Source: Saccoglossus kowalevskii
Lineage: Eukaryota > Hemichordata > Enteropneusta > Harrimaniidae
Length of the DNA: 31,386 nucleotides
Direction of reading: 5' to 3'
Assembly (NCBI RefSeq): GCF_000003605.2
Contig: NW_003110108.1
Coordinates: 1 to 31,386, forward strand
Shown one piece after another: positions 1 through 9,177 of this stretch (within the stretch, counting starts at the first letter, position 1; every line of letters starts with the position of its first letter). The position numbers and the translations under genes were made by a program. Under the pieces are notes generated by a model. It was not told the DNA's origin. It worked only from the letters and a program-made list of their open reading frames with translations, and did no database searches.

Positions 1-244
1 AGTTGTTCAAGTCATTGCAAAGTTTTGCAAAGTTATTTCAAAGTTGGTAGATGTATTTGCATAAATGACCTAAGTTGTTGGCTAGTAGAAACGCGCAGTT
101 GTAAAGTCGACAAGTTAAATAAAAGCCAGTTGAAAGTAGCTTATAGATGTTCACGTGAGTTGACTGTAAAATGTTAGAAAACAGCGTGCAAAGTTGGAAA
201 AAACGAAAGAAATGTTGGCGAAGTTGCTTGTATATATAACCTAA

Positions 245-258
245 GTCATTATCATGAC
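245..258. repeat. Short inverted repeat GTCAT-TATC-ATGAC
   Basis: Five-base arms and a four-base loop, present in most monomers just after TATATATAACCTAA. It is broken in the three B copies near 18,000, 18,935 and 19,870 (GTAATTATCATAAC) and removed by the deletions near 15,275 and 17,110. Confidence 0.5.
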
Positions 259-621
259 AACCCCGAAGTTAAATGTCGAAAACATTAAGTAAATGTTCCG
301 AGAATGCCTCATATATAAGCAAATTGTCACAACAGTCAACTGAAACGTCGACAACAAACTGCTTACAAAATAGTGAAAAGCGATTGAAAAGTTGGTAGTT
401 TCATTCGGGATTGTTACCTGTGATATCATATTAACAAGTCCCATAGTTAAAAGTTCGAACATGTGAATAAAGAATTCGTTAATTGATGTTAAATTACCGT
501 AGTCTTACTCCAAGTATGTAGATGTCATAGGTCAATTCTAGAAGATATTTGCGTTGGCGATATCGATTTTAAAACATCTCAAAACCTGAAATAGCCGCGA
601 ATTTGACCTAAATTCATGTTT

Positions 622-741
622 TCTATGCAGTTGTGTCATTAGGTGACCGATAAATGTTTGAGGTAAAGCGCAATTGGGCGTGGTTAGTACTTGCATGGGA
701 GACTGCCTGAGTAAACGAGCTGTTGAATTAATTTTTTTTTT
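622..741 (+). pseudogene. 5S rRNA-like element, copy 1 (A1), reference description
   Basis: The stretch starts at TCTATGCAG and ends in a T-run, about 110-120 bp, close to the usual 120 nt of 5S rRNA. Seen: TTGGGCGTGGTTAGTACTTG followed by CATGGGAGACTGCCTGAG, then AACGAGCTGTTGAA and Ts. From memory of the family, the animal form reads TCGGGC(C/G)TGGTTAGTACTTG, GATGGGAGACCGCCTGGG, then a CTGTAGGC or CTGTTGGC end, so the internal element and box C differ at only a few positions. GGTAAAGCGCAA stands where box A (AAGTTAAGCA-like) is expected and is degenerate. The 5' third aligns weakly, and the two ends can still form a partial helix I (GCAG with CTGT). This copy has GACTGCCTGAG, nearer to the canonical form than the GACTCCCTGAG of other A copies. 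It is likely a decayed 5S gene or a 5S-derived polymerase III unit. No canonical 5S copy exists in the window. Confidence 0.75.
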
Positions 742-940
742 GTTTCATCACAGACATGGAAAAGATATACGGCAACATTTCTGAATTTTTCTTCCTGTGA
801 TGTCAATCATTTATAGTATAAAATCGTGGCATTTTTGTAACTTTTTTAACTAATGGAAAGTTTCGAAATTCCTTCTAATTTTCAAGTACAAGTAGTTGAT
901 GCTGTGGGCACGTAGTGGGTTTTAAGTTGTTAACGCACCG

Positions 941-990
941 TGCAAAGTTGTTCAAAGTCACTGCAAAGTTGTGCAAAGTTATTGCAAAGT
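941..990 (+). repeat. 21-bp sub-repeat (about 2.4 copies), one set per monomer
   Basis: TGCAAAGTTGTTCAAAGTCAC is followed by TGCAAAGTTGTGCAAAGTTAT and then TGCAAAGTT, an internal 21-bp tandem repeat built from a 10-11 bp core (G/T)CAAAGT(T/C). It recurs about 940 bp later in each monomer, for example at 1,882 and 12,201. GCAAAGTTGG also recurs elsewhere in the monomer. The set near 7,515 has lost about one 21-bp copy. Confidence 0.85.
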
Positions 991-1096
991 TAGTAGGTGT
1001 ATTTGTATAAATGACCTAAGTTGTTGGCATATGGAAACGTGCAGTTGTAAAGTCGACAAATTTAATAAAAGCCATTTGAAAGCAGCTTATAGATGT

Positions 1097-1104
1097 TCAC
1101 GTGA
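1097..1104. promoter_or_regulatory. TCACGTGA palindrome (E-box-like), one per monomer
   Basis: A perfect 8-bp palindrome containing CACGTG, the core bound by bHLH-type factors in eukaryotes. It is kept in nearly every monomer of both families even though the base just upstream differs (GTTCACGTG in A, GGTCACGTG in B). Changed copies are at 17010-17017 (TTACGTGA), 27273-27280 (TCGCGTGA) and 31029-31036 (TTACGTGA). Function is not shown; it may only reflect shared descent. Confidence 0.4.
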
Positions 1105-1176
1105 GTTGACTGTAAAATGTTAGAAAACAGCGCGCAAAGTTGGAAAAAACGAAAGAAATGTTGGCGGAGTTGCTTG

Positions 1177-1185
1177 TATATATAA
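1177..1185 (+). promoter_or_regulatory. TATATATAA tract, one per monomer
   Basis: A TATA-box-like tract about 70 bp after TCACGTGA and preceding CCTAAGTCATT. It lies nearly 400 bp upstream of the 5S-like element, too far to be its own upstream TATA element. Length varies by dinucleotide steps (longest near 26,412). A second TATA-like tract, CATATATAAG, occurs about 75 bp further on in A1 and B copies and is CATATGTAAG in A2. Confidence 0.3.
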
Positions 1186-1567
1186 CCTAAGTCATTATCA
1201 TGACAACCCCGCAGTTAAATGTCGAAAATATTAAGTAAATGTTCCGAGAATGCCTCATATGTAAGCAGAATGTCACAACAGTCAACCAAAAAGTCGACTA
1301 CCAACTGCTTACAAAGTTGTGAAAAGCGATTGCAAAGTTGGTATTTTCATTTGGGATTGTTACCTGTGATATCATTTTAACAAGTCCCATAGTTAAAAGC
1401 TCGAAAATGTGAATAAATATTTCGTTAATTGATGTTAAATTACCGTAGTCTTACTCCAAGTATGTAGATGTCATAGGTCAATTCTAGAAGATATTTGCGT
1501 AGGCGATATCGATTTTAAAACATCTCAAAACCTGAAATAGCCGGGAATTCGGCCTAATTGCATGTTT

Positions 1568-1682
1568 TCTATGCAGTTGTGTGGTTAGGTGACCGATAAA
1601 TGTTTGAGGTAAAGTGCAATCGGGCGTGGTTAGTACTTGCATGGGAGACTCCCTGAGTAAACGAGCTGTTGAATTTTTTTTT
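1568..1682 (+). pseudogene. 5S rRNA-like element, copy 2 (A2)
   Basis: Box-C-like TGGTTAGTACTTGCATGG is intact. Box A region reads GGTAAAGTGCAA, one base from the usual A-family form. The terminal T-run has nine Ts. Confidence 0.72.
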
Positions 1683-2508
1683 GTTTCATCACAGACATAG
1701 AAAAGATATACTTCAACATTTCTGCATTTTTCTTCCTGTGATGTCAATCATTTATTGTAGAAAATCGTGGCATTTTTGTAACTTTTTTAACTAATGGAAA
1801 GTTTCGAAATTCCTTCTAATTTTCAAGTACAAGTTCTTGATGCTGTCGGCACGTAGTGGGTTTTAAGTTGTTAACGCACCGTGCAAAGTTGTTCAAAGTC
1901 ATTGCAAAGTTGTGCAAAGTTATTGCAAAGTTGGTAGATGTATTTGCATAAATGACCTAAGTTGTTGGCTTATAGAAACGCGCAGTTCTAAAGTCGACAA
2001 GTTTAATAAAAGCCATTTGAAAGCAGCTTATAGATGTTCACGTGAGTTGACTGTAAAATGTTAGAAAACAGCGTGCAAAGTTGGAAAAAACGAAAGAAAT
2101 GTTGGCGGAGTTGCTTGTATATATAACCTAAGTCATTATCATGACAACCCCGCAGTTAAATGTCGAAAATATTAAGTAAATGTTCCGAGAATGCCTCATA
2201 TGTAAGCAGATTGTCACAACAGTCAACCAAAAAGTCGACTACAAACTGCTTACAAAGTTGTGAAAAGCGATTGCAAAGTTGGTATTTTCATTTGGGATTG
2301 TTACCTGTGATATCATTTTAACAAGTCCCATAGTTGAAAGCTCGAAAATGTGAATAAATATTTCGTTAATTGATGTTAAATTATCGTAGTCTTACTCCAA
2401 GTATGTAGATGTCATAGGTCAATTCTAGAAGATATTTGCGTAGGCGATATCGATTTTAAAACATCTCAAAACCTGAAATAGCTTGGAATTCGGCCTAATT
2501 GCATGTTT

Positions 2509-2623
2509 TCTATGCGGTTGTGTGGTTAGGTGACCGATAAATGTTTGAGGTAAAGTGCAATCGGGCGTGGTTAGTACTTGCATGGGAGACTCACTGAGTA
2601 AACGAGGTGTTGAATTTTTTTTT
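2509..2623 (+). pseudogene. 5S rRNA-like element, copy 3 (A2)
   Basis: Private changes are TATGCGGTTG at the 5' end, GACTCACTGAG after box C, and CGAGGTGTTG instead of CGAGCTGTTG. The second half of box C is otherwise unchanged. Nine Ts follow. Confidence 0.7.
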
Positions 2624-3449
2624 GTTTCATCACAGACATAGAAAAGATATACTTCAACATTTCTGCATTTTTCTTCCTGTGATGTCAATCATTTATTGTA
2701 GAAAATCGTGGCATTTTTGTAACTTTTTTAACTAATGGAAAGTTTCGAAATTCCTTCTAATTTTCAAGTACAAGTTCTTGATGCTGTCGGCACGTAGTGG
2801 GTTTTAAGTTGTTAACGCACCGTGCAAAGTTGTTCAAAGTCTTTGCAAAGTTGTGCAAAGTTATTGCAAAGTTGGTAGATGTATTTGCATAAATGACCTA
2901 AGTTGTTGGCTTATAGAAACGCGCAGTTCTAAAGTCGACAAGTTTAATAAAAGCCATTTGAAAGCAGCTTATAGATGTTCACGTGAGTTGACTGTAAAAT
3001 GTTAGAAAACAGCGTGCAAAGTTGGAAAAAACGAAAGAAATGTTGGCGGAGTTGCTTGTATATGTAACCTAAGTCATTATCATGACAACCCCGCAGTTAA
3101 ATGTCGAAAATATTAAGTAAATGTTCCGAGAATGCCTCATATGTAAGCAGATTGTCACAACAGTCAACCAAAAAGTCGACTACAAACTGCTTACAAAGTT
3201 GTGAAAAGCGATTGCAAAGTTGGTATTTTCATTTGGGATTGTTACCTGTGATATCATATTAACAAGTCCCATAGTTAAAAGTTCGAAAATGTGAATTAAT
3301 ATTTCGTAAATTGATGTTAAATTACCGTAGTCTTACTCCAAGTATGTAGATGTCATAGGTCAATTCTAGAAGATATTTGCGGAGACGATATCGATTTTAA
3401 AACATCTCAAAACCTGAAATAGCCGAGTCTTCGGCCTAATTGCATGTTT

Positions 3450-3565
3450 TCTATGCAGTTGTGTGGTTAGGTGACCGATGAATGTTTGAGGTAAAGCGCA
3501 ATCGGGCGTGGTTAGTATTTGCATGGCAGACTCCCTGAGTAAACGAGCTGTTGAATTTTTTTTTT
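3450..3565 (+). pseudogene. 5S rRNA-like element, copy 4 (A2)
   Basis: Box C carries two substitutions, TAGTATTTG and CATGGCAGAC, so it is less canonical than neighbouring copies. Ten Ts follow. Confidence 0.7.
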
Positions 3566-4391
3566 GTTTCATCACAGACATGGAAAAGATATACTTCAAC
3601 ATTTCTGCATTTTTCTTCCTGTGATGTCAATCATTTATTGTAGAAAATCGTGGCATTTTTGTAACTTTTTTAACTAATGGAAAGTTTCGAAATTCCTTCT
3701 AATTTTCAAGTACAAGTTGTTGATGCTGTCGGCACATAGTGGGTTTTAAGTTGTTAACGCACCGTGCAAAGTTGTTCAAAGTCATTGCCAAGTTGTGCAA
3801 AGTTATTGCAAAGTTGGTAGATGTATTTGCATAAATGACCTAAGTTGTTGGCTTATAGAAACGCGCAGTTCTAAAGTCGACAAGTTTAATAAAAGCCATT
3901 TGAAAGCAGCTTATAGATGTTCACGTGAGTTGACTGTAAAATGTTAGAAAACAGCGTGCAAAGTTGGAAAAAACGAAAGAAATGTTGGCGGAGTTGCTTG
4001 TATATATAACCTAAGTCATTATCATGACAACCCCGCAGTTAAATGTCGAAAATATTAAGTAAATGTTCCGAGAATGCCTCATATGTAAGCAGATTGTCAC
4101 AACAGTCAACCAAAAAGTCGACTACAAACTGCTTACAAAGTTGTGAAAAGCGATTGCAAAGTTGGTATTTTCATTTGGGATTGTTACCTGTGATATCATT
4201 TTAACAAGTCCCATAGTTAAAAGCTCTAAAATGTGAATAAATATTTCGTTAAATGATGTTAAATTACCGTAGTCTTACTCCAAGTATGTAGATGTCATAG
4301 GTCAATTCTAGAAGATATTTGCGTAGGCGATATCGATTTTAAAACATCTCAAAACCTGAAATAGCCGGCAATTCAGCCTAATTGCATGTTT

Positions 4392-4507
4392 TCTATGCAG
4401 TTGTGTGGTTAGGTGACCGATAAATGTTTGAGGTAAAGCGCAATCGGGCGTGGTTAGTACTTGCATGGGAGACTCCCTGAGTAAACGAGCTGTTGAATTT
4501 TTTTTTT
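4392..4507 (+). pseudogene. 5S rRNA-like element, copy 5 (A2)
   Basis: Matches the A2 consensus across box A, internal element and box C. It is the last A copy before the switch to B sequence about 200 bp downstream. Confidence 0.72.
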
Positions 4508-4704
4508 GTTTCATCACAGACATGGAAAAGATATACTTCAACATTTCTGCATTTTTCTTCCTGTGATGTCAATCATTTATTGTAGAAAATCGTGGCATTT
4601 TTGTAACTTTTTTAACGAATGGAAAGTTTCGAAATTCCTTCTAATTTTCAAGTACAAGTTGTTGATGCTGTCGGCACGTAGTGGGTTTTAAGTTGTTAAC
4701 GCAC

Positions 4705-4835
4705 CGTGCAAATTGGTCAAAGTCATTGTAAGTGTGCAAAGTTATTGCAAAGGTGTAGATGTACTTGTATAATGACCTAAGTGTTGGCTTATAGAACGCG
4801 CAGTTGTAAAGTCGACAAGTTTATTAAAAGCCAGT
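4705..4835 (+). other. Cluster of one-base deletions at first A2-to-B switch
   Basis: Compared with any neighbour, several short homopolymers or doublets lose bases: AAATTGGTCAAAG, CATTGTAAGTGTGC, GCAAAGGTGTAG, TATAATGACC, CTAAGTGTTGG and ATAGAACGCGC. Such density is not seen inside the blocks. Confidence 0.75.
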
Positions 4836-5329
4836 GAAAGCAGCTTATAGATGGTCACGTGAGTTGACTGTAAAATATTAGAAAATAGCGTGCAAAGTTG
4901 TAAAAAACGAAAGAAATGTTGGCGGAGTTGCTTGTATATATATAACCTAAGTCATTTATCATGACAACCCCGCAGTTAAATGTCTAAAACATTAAGTAAA
5001 TATTCCGTGAATGCCTCATATATAACCAGATTATCACAACAGTCACCGAAAAGTCGACAACAAACTGCTTTACAAAGTTATGAAAAGCGATTTCAAAGTT
5101 TGGTAGTTTCATTCGGGATTGTTACCTGTGATATCATATTAACAAGTCCCGTGGTTAAAAGTTTGAACATGTGAATTAATATTTCGTAAATTGATGTTAA
5201 ATTACCGTAGTCTTACTCCAAGTATGTAGATGTCATAGGTCAATTCTAGAAGATACTTGTGTAAACAATATCGATTTTAAAACATCCCAAAACCTGAAAT
5301 AGCCTCTAATTCTGCTTAATTTCAAATGA

Positions 5330-5445
5330 TCTATGACGTTGTGTGGTTAGGTGACCGATAAATATTTAAAGTAAAGCACAATAAGGCGTGGTTAGTACTT
5401 GCATGGGAGACTCCCCGAGTAAACGAGCTGTTGAATTTTTTTTTT
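5330..5445 (+). pseudogene. 5S rRNA-like element, copy 6 (B-like)
   Basis: The first B-type element. AAGTAAAGCACAA is nearer to a canonical box A (AAGTTAAGCA) than the A-family form. Private changes are TATGACGTTG at the 5' end and ATAAGGCGTGG replacing ATCGGGCGTGG in the internal element. Confidence 0.7.
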
Positions 5446-6267
5446 CATTACAAACATGGAAAAGATATTCGGCAACATTTCTGTATTTTTTCTTCCTGCG
5501 ATGTCAAACATTTATAGCAGAAAATCGTGGCATTTTTGTAACTTTTTGAACTAAAGAAAAGTTTCGAAATTCCTTCTAATTTTCAAGTACAAGTTGTTGA
5601 TGCTGTCGGCACGCAGTGGGTTTTAAGTTGTTAACGCACCGTGCAAAATTGTTCAAAGTCATTGCAAAGTTGTGCAAAGTTATTGCAAAGTTTGTAGATG
5701 TACTTGCATAAATGGCCTAAGTTGTTGGCTTATAGAAACGCGCAGTTGTAAAGTCGACAAGTTTAATAAAAGCCAGTTGAAAGCAGCTTTTAGAAGTTCA
5801 CGTGAGTTGACTGTAAAATGATAGAAAACAGCGTGCAAAGTTGGAAAAAACGAAAGAAATGTTAGCGGAGTTGCTTGTATATATAACCTAAGTCATTATC
5901 ATAACAACCCCGCAGGTAAATGTATAAAACATTAAGTAAATATTCCGAGAATGCCTCATATATAACCAGATTATCACAACAGTCACCGAAAAGTCGACAA
6001 CAAACTGCTTACAAATTTGTGAAAAGCGATTGCAAAGTTGGTAGTTTCAATCGAGATTGTTACCTACGATATCATATTAATAAGTCCCATAGTTAAAAGT
6101 TCGAGCATGTGAATAAATATTTCGTAAATTGATGTTAAATTAGCGTAGTCTTACTCCAAGTATGTAGAGGTCATAGGTCAATTCTTGAAGATACTTGTGT
6201 AAACGATATCAATTTTAAAACATCCCAAAACCTGAAATAGCCTCGAATTCGGAATGATTTCAAATGA

Positions 6268-6382
6268 TCTATGCAGTTGTGTGGTTTGGTGACCGATAAA
6301 TGTTTAAAGTAAAGCACAATCGGGCGTGGTTAGTACTTGCACGGGAGACTCCCCGAGCAAACGAGGTGTTGAATTTTTTTTT
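6268..6382 (+). pseudogene. 5S rRNA-like element, copy 7 (B-like)
   Basis: Internal element is intact. Box C has CACGGGAGAC, followed by CCCCGAGCAAACGAGGTG. The start region has GGTTTGGTGACC. Confidence 0.7.
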
Positions 6383-7200
6383 CATTACAAACATGGAAAA
6401 GATATACGGCAACAATTCTGCATTTTTTCTTCCTGTGATGTCAAACATTTATAGCAGAAAATCGTGGCATTTTTGTAACTTTTTGAACTAAAGAAAAGTT
6501 TTGAAATTTCTTCTAATTTTCAAGTACAAGTTGTTGATGCTGTCGGCACGCAGTGGGTTTTAAGTTGTTAACGCACCGTGCAAAGTTGTTCAAAGTCATT
6601 GCAAAGTTGTGCAAAGTTATTGCAAAGTTGGTAGATGTATTTGCATAAATGACCTAACTTGTTGGCTTATAGAAACGCGCAGTTGTAAAGTCGACAAATT
6701 TAATAAAAGCCAGTTCAAAGCAGCTTATAGATGTTCACGTGAGTTGACTGTAAAATTTTAGAAAACAGCGTGCAAAGTTGGAAAAAACGAAAGAAATGTT
6801 GGCGGAGTTGCTTGTATATATAACCTAAGTCATTATCATGACAACCCCGAAGTTAAATGTCGAAAACATTAAGTAAATGTTCCGAGAATGCCTCATATAT
6901 AAGCAAATTGTCACAACAGTCAACCGAAACGTCGACAACAAACTGCTTACAAAGTTGTGAAAAGCGATTGCAAAGTTGGTAGTTTCATTCGGGATTGTTA
7001 CCTGTGATATCATATTAACAAGTCCCATAGATAAAAGCTCGAAAATGTGAATAAAGATTTCGTTAATTGATGTTAAATTACCGTAGTCTTACTCCAAGTA
7101 TGTGGATGTCATAGGTCAATTCTAGAAGATATTTGCGTAGGTTTTAAAATAAACATCTCAAAACCTGAAATAGCCGCGAATTCGGCCTAATTTCATGTTT

Positions 7201-7319
7201 TCTATGCAGTTGTGTCGTTAGGTGACCGATAAATGTTTGAGGTAAAGCGCAATCGGGCGTGGTTAGTACTTGCATGGGAGACTCCCTGAGTAAACGAGCT
7301 GTTGAATTGTTTTTTTTTT
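7201..7319 (+). pseudogene. 5S rRNA-like element, copy 8 (A1)
   Basis: Intact ATCGGGCGTGGTTAGTACTT and CATGGGAGAC. The tail is GAATTG followed by nine Ts. Upstream, the usual CGATATCGAT is partly lost near 7,140. Confidence 0.72.
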
Positions 7320-8121
7320 CATCACAGACATGGACAAAATATACGGCAATATTTCTGTATTTTTCTTCCTGTGATGTCAATCATTTATAGTATAAAATCG
7401 TGGCATTTTTGTAACTTTTTTAACTAATGGAAAGTTTCGAAATTCCTTCTAATTTTCAAGTACAAGTTGTTGATTCTGTCGGCACGTAGTGGGTTTTAAG
7501 TTGTTAACGCACCGTGTTAAAGTTGTGCAAAGTTATTGCAAAGTTGGTAGATGTATTTGCATAAATGACCTAAGTTGTTGGCTTATAGAAACGCGCAGTT
7601 CTAAAGTCGACAAGTTTAATAAAAGCCATTTGAAAGCAGCTTATAGATGTTCACGTGAGTTGACTGTAAAATGTTAGAAAACAGCGTGCAAAGTTGGAAA
7701 AAACGAAAGAAATGTTGGCGGAGTTGCTTGTATATATAACCTAAGTCATTATCATGACAACCCCGCAGTTAAATGTCGAAAATATTAAGTAAATGATCCG
7801 AGAATGCCTCATATGTAAGCAGATTGTCACAATAGTCAACCAAAAAGTCGACTACAAACTGCTTACAAAGTTGTGAAAAGCGATTGCAAAGTTGGTATTT
7901 TCATTCGGGATTGTTACCTGTGATATCATATTAACAAGTCCCATAGTTAAAAGTTCGAAAATGTGAATAAAGATTTCGTTAATTGATGTTAATTTACCGT
8001 AGTCTTACTCCAAGTATGTAGATGTCATAGGTCAATTCTAGAAGATATTTGCGTAGACGATATCGATTTTAAAACATCTCAAAACCTGAAATAGCCGGGA
8101 ATTCGGCCTAATTGCATGTTT

Positions 8122-8236
8122 TCTATGCAGTTGTGTGGTTAGGTGACTGATGGATGTTTGAGGTAAAGCGCAATCGGGCGTGGTTAGTATTTGCATGGGA
8201 GACTCCCTGAGTAAACGAGCTGTTGAATTTTTTTTT
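8122..8236 (+). pseudogene. 5S rRNA-like element, copy 9 (A2)
   Basis: Box C has TAGTATTTG. The 5' third has GGTGACTGATGGATG instead of GGTGACCGATAAATG. Nine Ts follow. Confidence 0.7.
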
Positions 8237-9062
8237 GTTTCATCACAGGCATGGAAAAGATATACTTCAACATTTCTGCATTTTTCTTCCTGTGATGTCA
8301 ATCATTTATTGTAGAAAATCGTGGCATTTTTGTAACTTTTTTAACTAATGGAAAGTTTCGAAATTCCTTCTAATTTTCAAGTACAAGTTGTTGATGCTGT
8401 CGGTACGTAGTGGGTTTTAAGTTGTTAACGCACCGTGCAAAGTTGTTCAAAGTCATTGCAAAGTTGTGCAAAGTTATTGCAAAGCTGGTAGATGTATTTG
8501 CATAAATGACCTAAGTTGTTGGCTTATAGAAACGCGCAGTTCTAAAGTCGACAAGTTTAATAAAAGCCATTTGAAAGCAGCTTATAGATGTTCACGTGAG
8601 TTGACTGTAAAATGTTAGAAAACAGCGTGCAAAGTTGGAAAAAACGAAAGAAATGTTGGCGGAGTTGCTTGTATATATAACCTAAGTCATTATCATGACA
8701 ACCCCGCAGTTAAATGTCGAAAATATTAAGTAAATGTTCGGAGAATGCCTCATATGTAAGCAGATTGTCACAACAGTCAACCAAAAAGTCGACTACAAAC
8801 TGCTTACAAAGTTGTGAAAAGCGATTGCAAAGTTGGTATTTTCATTTGGGATTGTTACCTGTGATATCATTTTAACAAGTCCCATAGTTAAAAGCTCGAA
8901 AATGTGAATAAAGATTTCGTTAATTGATGTTAAATTACCGTAGTCTTACTCCAAGTATGTAGATGTCATAGGTCAATTCTAGAAGATATTTGCGTAGACG
9001 ATATCGATTTTAAAACATCTCAAAACCTGAAATAGCCGGGAATTCGGCCTAATTGCATGTTT

Positions 9063-9177
9063 TCTATGCAGTTGTGTGGTTAGGTGACCGATGAATGTTT
9101 GAGGTAAAGCGCAATCGGGCGTGGTTAGTATTTGCATGGGAGACTCCCTGAGTAAACGAGCTGAAGAATTTTTTTTT
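9063..9177 (+). pseudogene. 5S rRNA-like element, copy 10 (A2)
   Basis: Carries TAGTATTTG in box C, and the 3' end reads CTGAAGAA rather than CTGTTGAA, which weakens helix-I pairing at the terminus. Confidence 0.7.

Larger units (their letters stand above)
742..1567 (+). other. Non-5S body of a representative monomer
   Basis: The roughly 825 bp between successive 5S-like elements holds, in order: a segment around CATGGAAAAGATAT and CTTCCTGTGATGTCAA, the GCAAAGTT sub-repeats, TCACGTGA, TATATATAA, the GTCAT/ATGAC inverted repeat, two GTCGAC sites, ACCTGTGATATCAT, TTACCGTAGTCTTACTCC, the anchor and CGATATCG. I recognise no gene, no poly(A) tail and no target-site duplication in it. The same description applies to every interval between 5S-like elements. 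Confidence 0.8.
1..4690 (+). repeat. Array block 1: family A monomers (A1 then A2 x4)
   Basis: The partial first monomer and the one anchored at 531 are sub-type A1 (CCCCGAAG, ATAAGCAAATTGTCAC, ACGGCAAC, ATAGTATAAAATCG). The next four (anchors 1477, 2418, 3359, 4301) are A2 (CCCCGCAG, ATATGTAAGCAGA, CCAAAAAGTCGACTAC, ACTTCAAC, TTATTGTAGAAAATCG). All share the A markers GATGTCATAGG, ACTAATGGAAAG and GATGTTCACGTG. The A2 copies differ from one another by only scattered substitutions, which fits recent homogenisation. Confidence 0.85.
4691..6560 (+). repeat. Array block 2: two family B-like monomers, mosaic
   Basis: B alleles appear from about 4,700: TGTACTTGTATAA, TTTATTAAAAGCC, GATGGTCACGTG, GAAAATAGCG and CAGTCACCGAAAAGTC. 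The block is not pure B. It keeps GATGTCATAGG at about 5,230 and the A-like GAAATTCCTTC at about 5,567, and the second copy has GAAGTTCACGTG at about 5,793. It looks like a recombined or older B pair between two A blocks. The left edge carries a cluster of one-base deletions. Confidence 0.75.

Noticed and set aside
241-462. Minus-strand ORF of 63-73 codons with hydrophobic stretches in some copies
   Set aside because: The hydrophobicity follows from AT-rich sequence. Deletions near 15,275 and 17,110 and substitutions cut it freely, with no sign of frame conservation.
622-741. tRNA gene or tRNA-derived SINE head
   Set aside because: GGTTAGTAC faintly suggests a tRNA A box, but there is no B box (GGTTCGANTCC) and no cloverleaf, while the match to 5S box C and terminator is much longer.
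1440-1475. Possible spliced-leader RNA gene (ACCGTAG...CCAAGTATG, donor-like GTATGT) linked to 5S
   Set aside because: Spliced-leader and 5S genes are linked in several eukaryotes, so I looked. The resemblance to a known leader is limited to a few bases, B copies lose the donor-like GTATGT, and no convincing Sm site follows within a normal RNA length.
1484-1747. Minus-strand ORF of 78-87 codons recurring in most A monomers
   Set aside because: It runs antisense across the 5S-like element, and its apparent start changes with the T-run length: nine Ts give 87 codons and ten give 78 (compare 1484-1747 and 3366-3602). The reading frame is therefore not maintained, and the ORF is absent in B copies.
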